Shown one piece after another: positions 34,121-34,653 of a DNA stretch of 34,653 nucleotides (positions are counted from its first letter, which is position 1; each line of letters starts with the position of its first letter). The notes beneath the pieces are model-generated. The model ran no database searches and was not told the DNA's origin. It saw only the letters and a list, made by a program, of their open reading frames with translations. Source of the DNA: Blastococcus fimeti. GTDB taxonomy: Bacteria; Actinomycetota; Actinomycetes; Mycobacteriales; Geodermatophilaceae. A program made the translations under genes and the position numbers. The stretch spans positions 1 to 34,653 of the forward strand of contig FNAW01000014.1 in assembly GCA_900102115.1 (NCBI GenBank). Direction: 5' to 3'.

Positions 34121-34453
34121 TCCACCCGCACGACCCCGGGAGCCCGGGCCACCTCACGGTGGCCCGGGCTCCTGCACGTTCGGCGTCCGTACGAAGGCCT
34201 GGTCAGCGACTAGTCGACACCTCACAAGCGGTCACCTGCCCCACTGGTCACAGGCGAGCGAGAGTTACCACGAATCGATTCGAAGGCTGGCAGTAATTGA
34301 ACGTCTGAGCACCTTTCGGCACCAGTTACGGCTCCGTAGCGTCCGCGGCACGTCGTCGATGACACGCTCTGCGCATCCATCGGCGCGCTGTTCCACACGG
34401 TGCTCGGGAGGTCCGGGCACCTGCCGCCCGGATCCGGGCCGACAGGAGAACAC
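34121..34453 (+). other. Intergenic region upstream of the second surface-protein gene
   Basis: 333 bp without a gene. After the terminator hairpin at 34139 comes an unusually low-GC stretch for this window (about 34205-34330). It includes two GGTCAC direct repeats 16 bp apart (34230-34235 and 34246-34251), CACTGGT (34242-34248) and the perfect 12-bp palindrome CGAATCGATTCG (34271-34282). TAGCGT at 34337-34342 fits a -10 box but lacks a good -35. It lies inside the 18-mer 34329-34346 that resembles one upstream of the previous surface-protein gene (15 of 18 bases). AGGAG lies 5 nt before the GTG at 34454. Confidence 0.5.
34139..34172 (+). terminator. Hairpin terminator after the LASTG surface-protein gene
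   Basis: A perfect 15-bp inverted repeat (34139-34153 and 34158-34172) with a 4-nt TCAC loop, starting 18 nt after the stop. It is the most compact strong hairpin in the window. A weak T-pair follows but no true T-run. Confidence 0.8.
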
Positions 34454-34653
34454 GTGAGCATCAAGAGTCCTTCTCGCCGCTGGGGCGCGCTGCTGGCGGG
34501 GAGCGCCATCGTGCTGTCCACCGCGGTCGTGGGCCTGACCGGCGTCGCACAGGCCGAGCCGGAGGGCACCGCCGCCGAGTGCACGACCGAGCCGACGGAC
34601 ACCGCGGAGCCCACCACCACGGCGCCCACCACGACGGCTTCCGAGACGACGGC
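34454..34653 (+). CDS. Secreted Thr/Pro/Glu-rich protein, 3' end outside the window
   Basis: The first 66 residues of a protein cut by the window edge. MSIKSPSRRWGALLAGSAIVLS... is a signal peptide with a basic start, hydrophobic core and likely cleavage after AQA (about residue 34). The mature part begins EPEGTAAECTTEPTD and runs into threonine/glutamate/proline repeats (TTTAPTTTASETT), the look of a cell-wall-spanning or glycosylated stalk. The signal peptide resembles that of the preceding surface protein (SPRR/SPSRR, LSTAVVGLTG against MSTAVLGVTG), so the two may be distant relatives. The GTG at 34454 is 5 nt after AGGAG. Whether a sorting signal follows cannot be seen. Confidence 0.8.
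   Translation, partial: MSIKSPSRRWGALLAGSAIVLSTAVVGLTGVAQAEPEGTAAECTTEPTDTAEPTTTAPTTTASETT

Overview
The window is very GC-rich, densely packed DNA with strong third-position GC bias, typical of Actinomycetota. An actinobacterial proteasome activator (Bpa), a FolP2-type protein, a FadA2/FabG4/HtdX-type fatty-acid cluster, many leaderless genes and a flagellar-sigma promoter together suggest a motile actinomycete. A member of the Geodermatophilaceae (Blastococcus, Geodermatophilus, Modestobacter) or a relative would fit, but that placement is inference. I see no tRNA, rRNA, CRISPR array, insertion sequence or phage gene; this looks like ordinary chromosome.

Layout. 1-7.6 kb (+): a CHASE3 hybrid histidine kinase with two receivers and an HPt domain; serS with two overlapping HAD phosphatase genes; then a methyl-accepting chemotaxis protein preceded by a sequence resembling a FliA/WhiG (sigma-28) promoter. 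A 19-bp-stem hairpin ends this block. 7.6-10.9 kb: a small DUF4190-like membrane protein and the proteasome activator bpa (-), divergent from a cysteine-desulfurase-like PLP enzyme (+), which converges with a quinone oxidoreductase (-). This arrangement resembles M. tuberculosis Rv3777-Rv3780. 11-12.8 kb: an NAD(P)-binding reductase divergent from an AraC-type regulator. 12.8-16.7 kb (-): PlsC-like acyltransferase, acyl-CoA ligase, PaaI-type thioesterase and FolP2-like protein. 16.8-20.4 kb: a MaoC-like hydratase, a serine beta-lactamase-like hydrolase, an HU protein, an aldo/keto reductase and a DUF1059 protein.

20.4-24.4 kb holds a divergent signalling pair: an EAL-domain protein and a GAF-PAS-GAF-GAF-PPM phosphatase. 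24.4-32.1 kb is a lipid-catabolism locus. A TetR regulator and an acyl-CoA-oxidase-like flavoprotein run leftward. A thiolase, FabG4-type reductase, HtdX-type hydratase and acyl-CoA dehydrogenase run rightward. A GGTACCG/CGGTACC inverted repeat between them is the probable TetR operator. Together these enzymes could carry out a full beta-oxidation cycle through (3R)-hydroxyacyl-CoA.

32.4 kb to the end encodes two exported proteins with related signal peptides. The first carries two Fn3-like domains and a C-terminal LASTG sortase-type signal; the second is cut by the window edge.

Non-coding highlights are the sigma-28-like promoter, a set of TANNNT-N6-8-start leaderless promoters, three copies of a palindromic element built on GGACTTTCGGC and its complement, and several long perfect hairpins without U-tracts that probably act as terminators.
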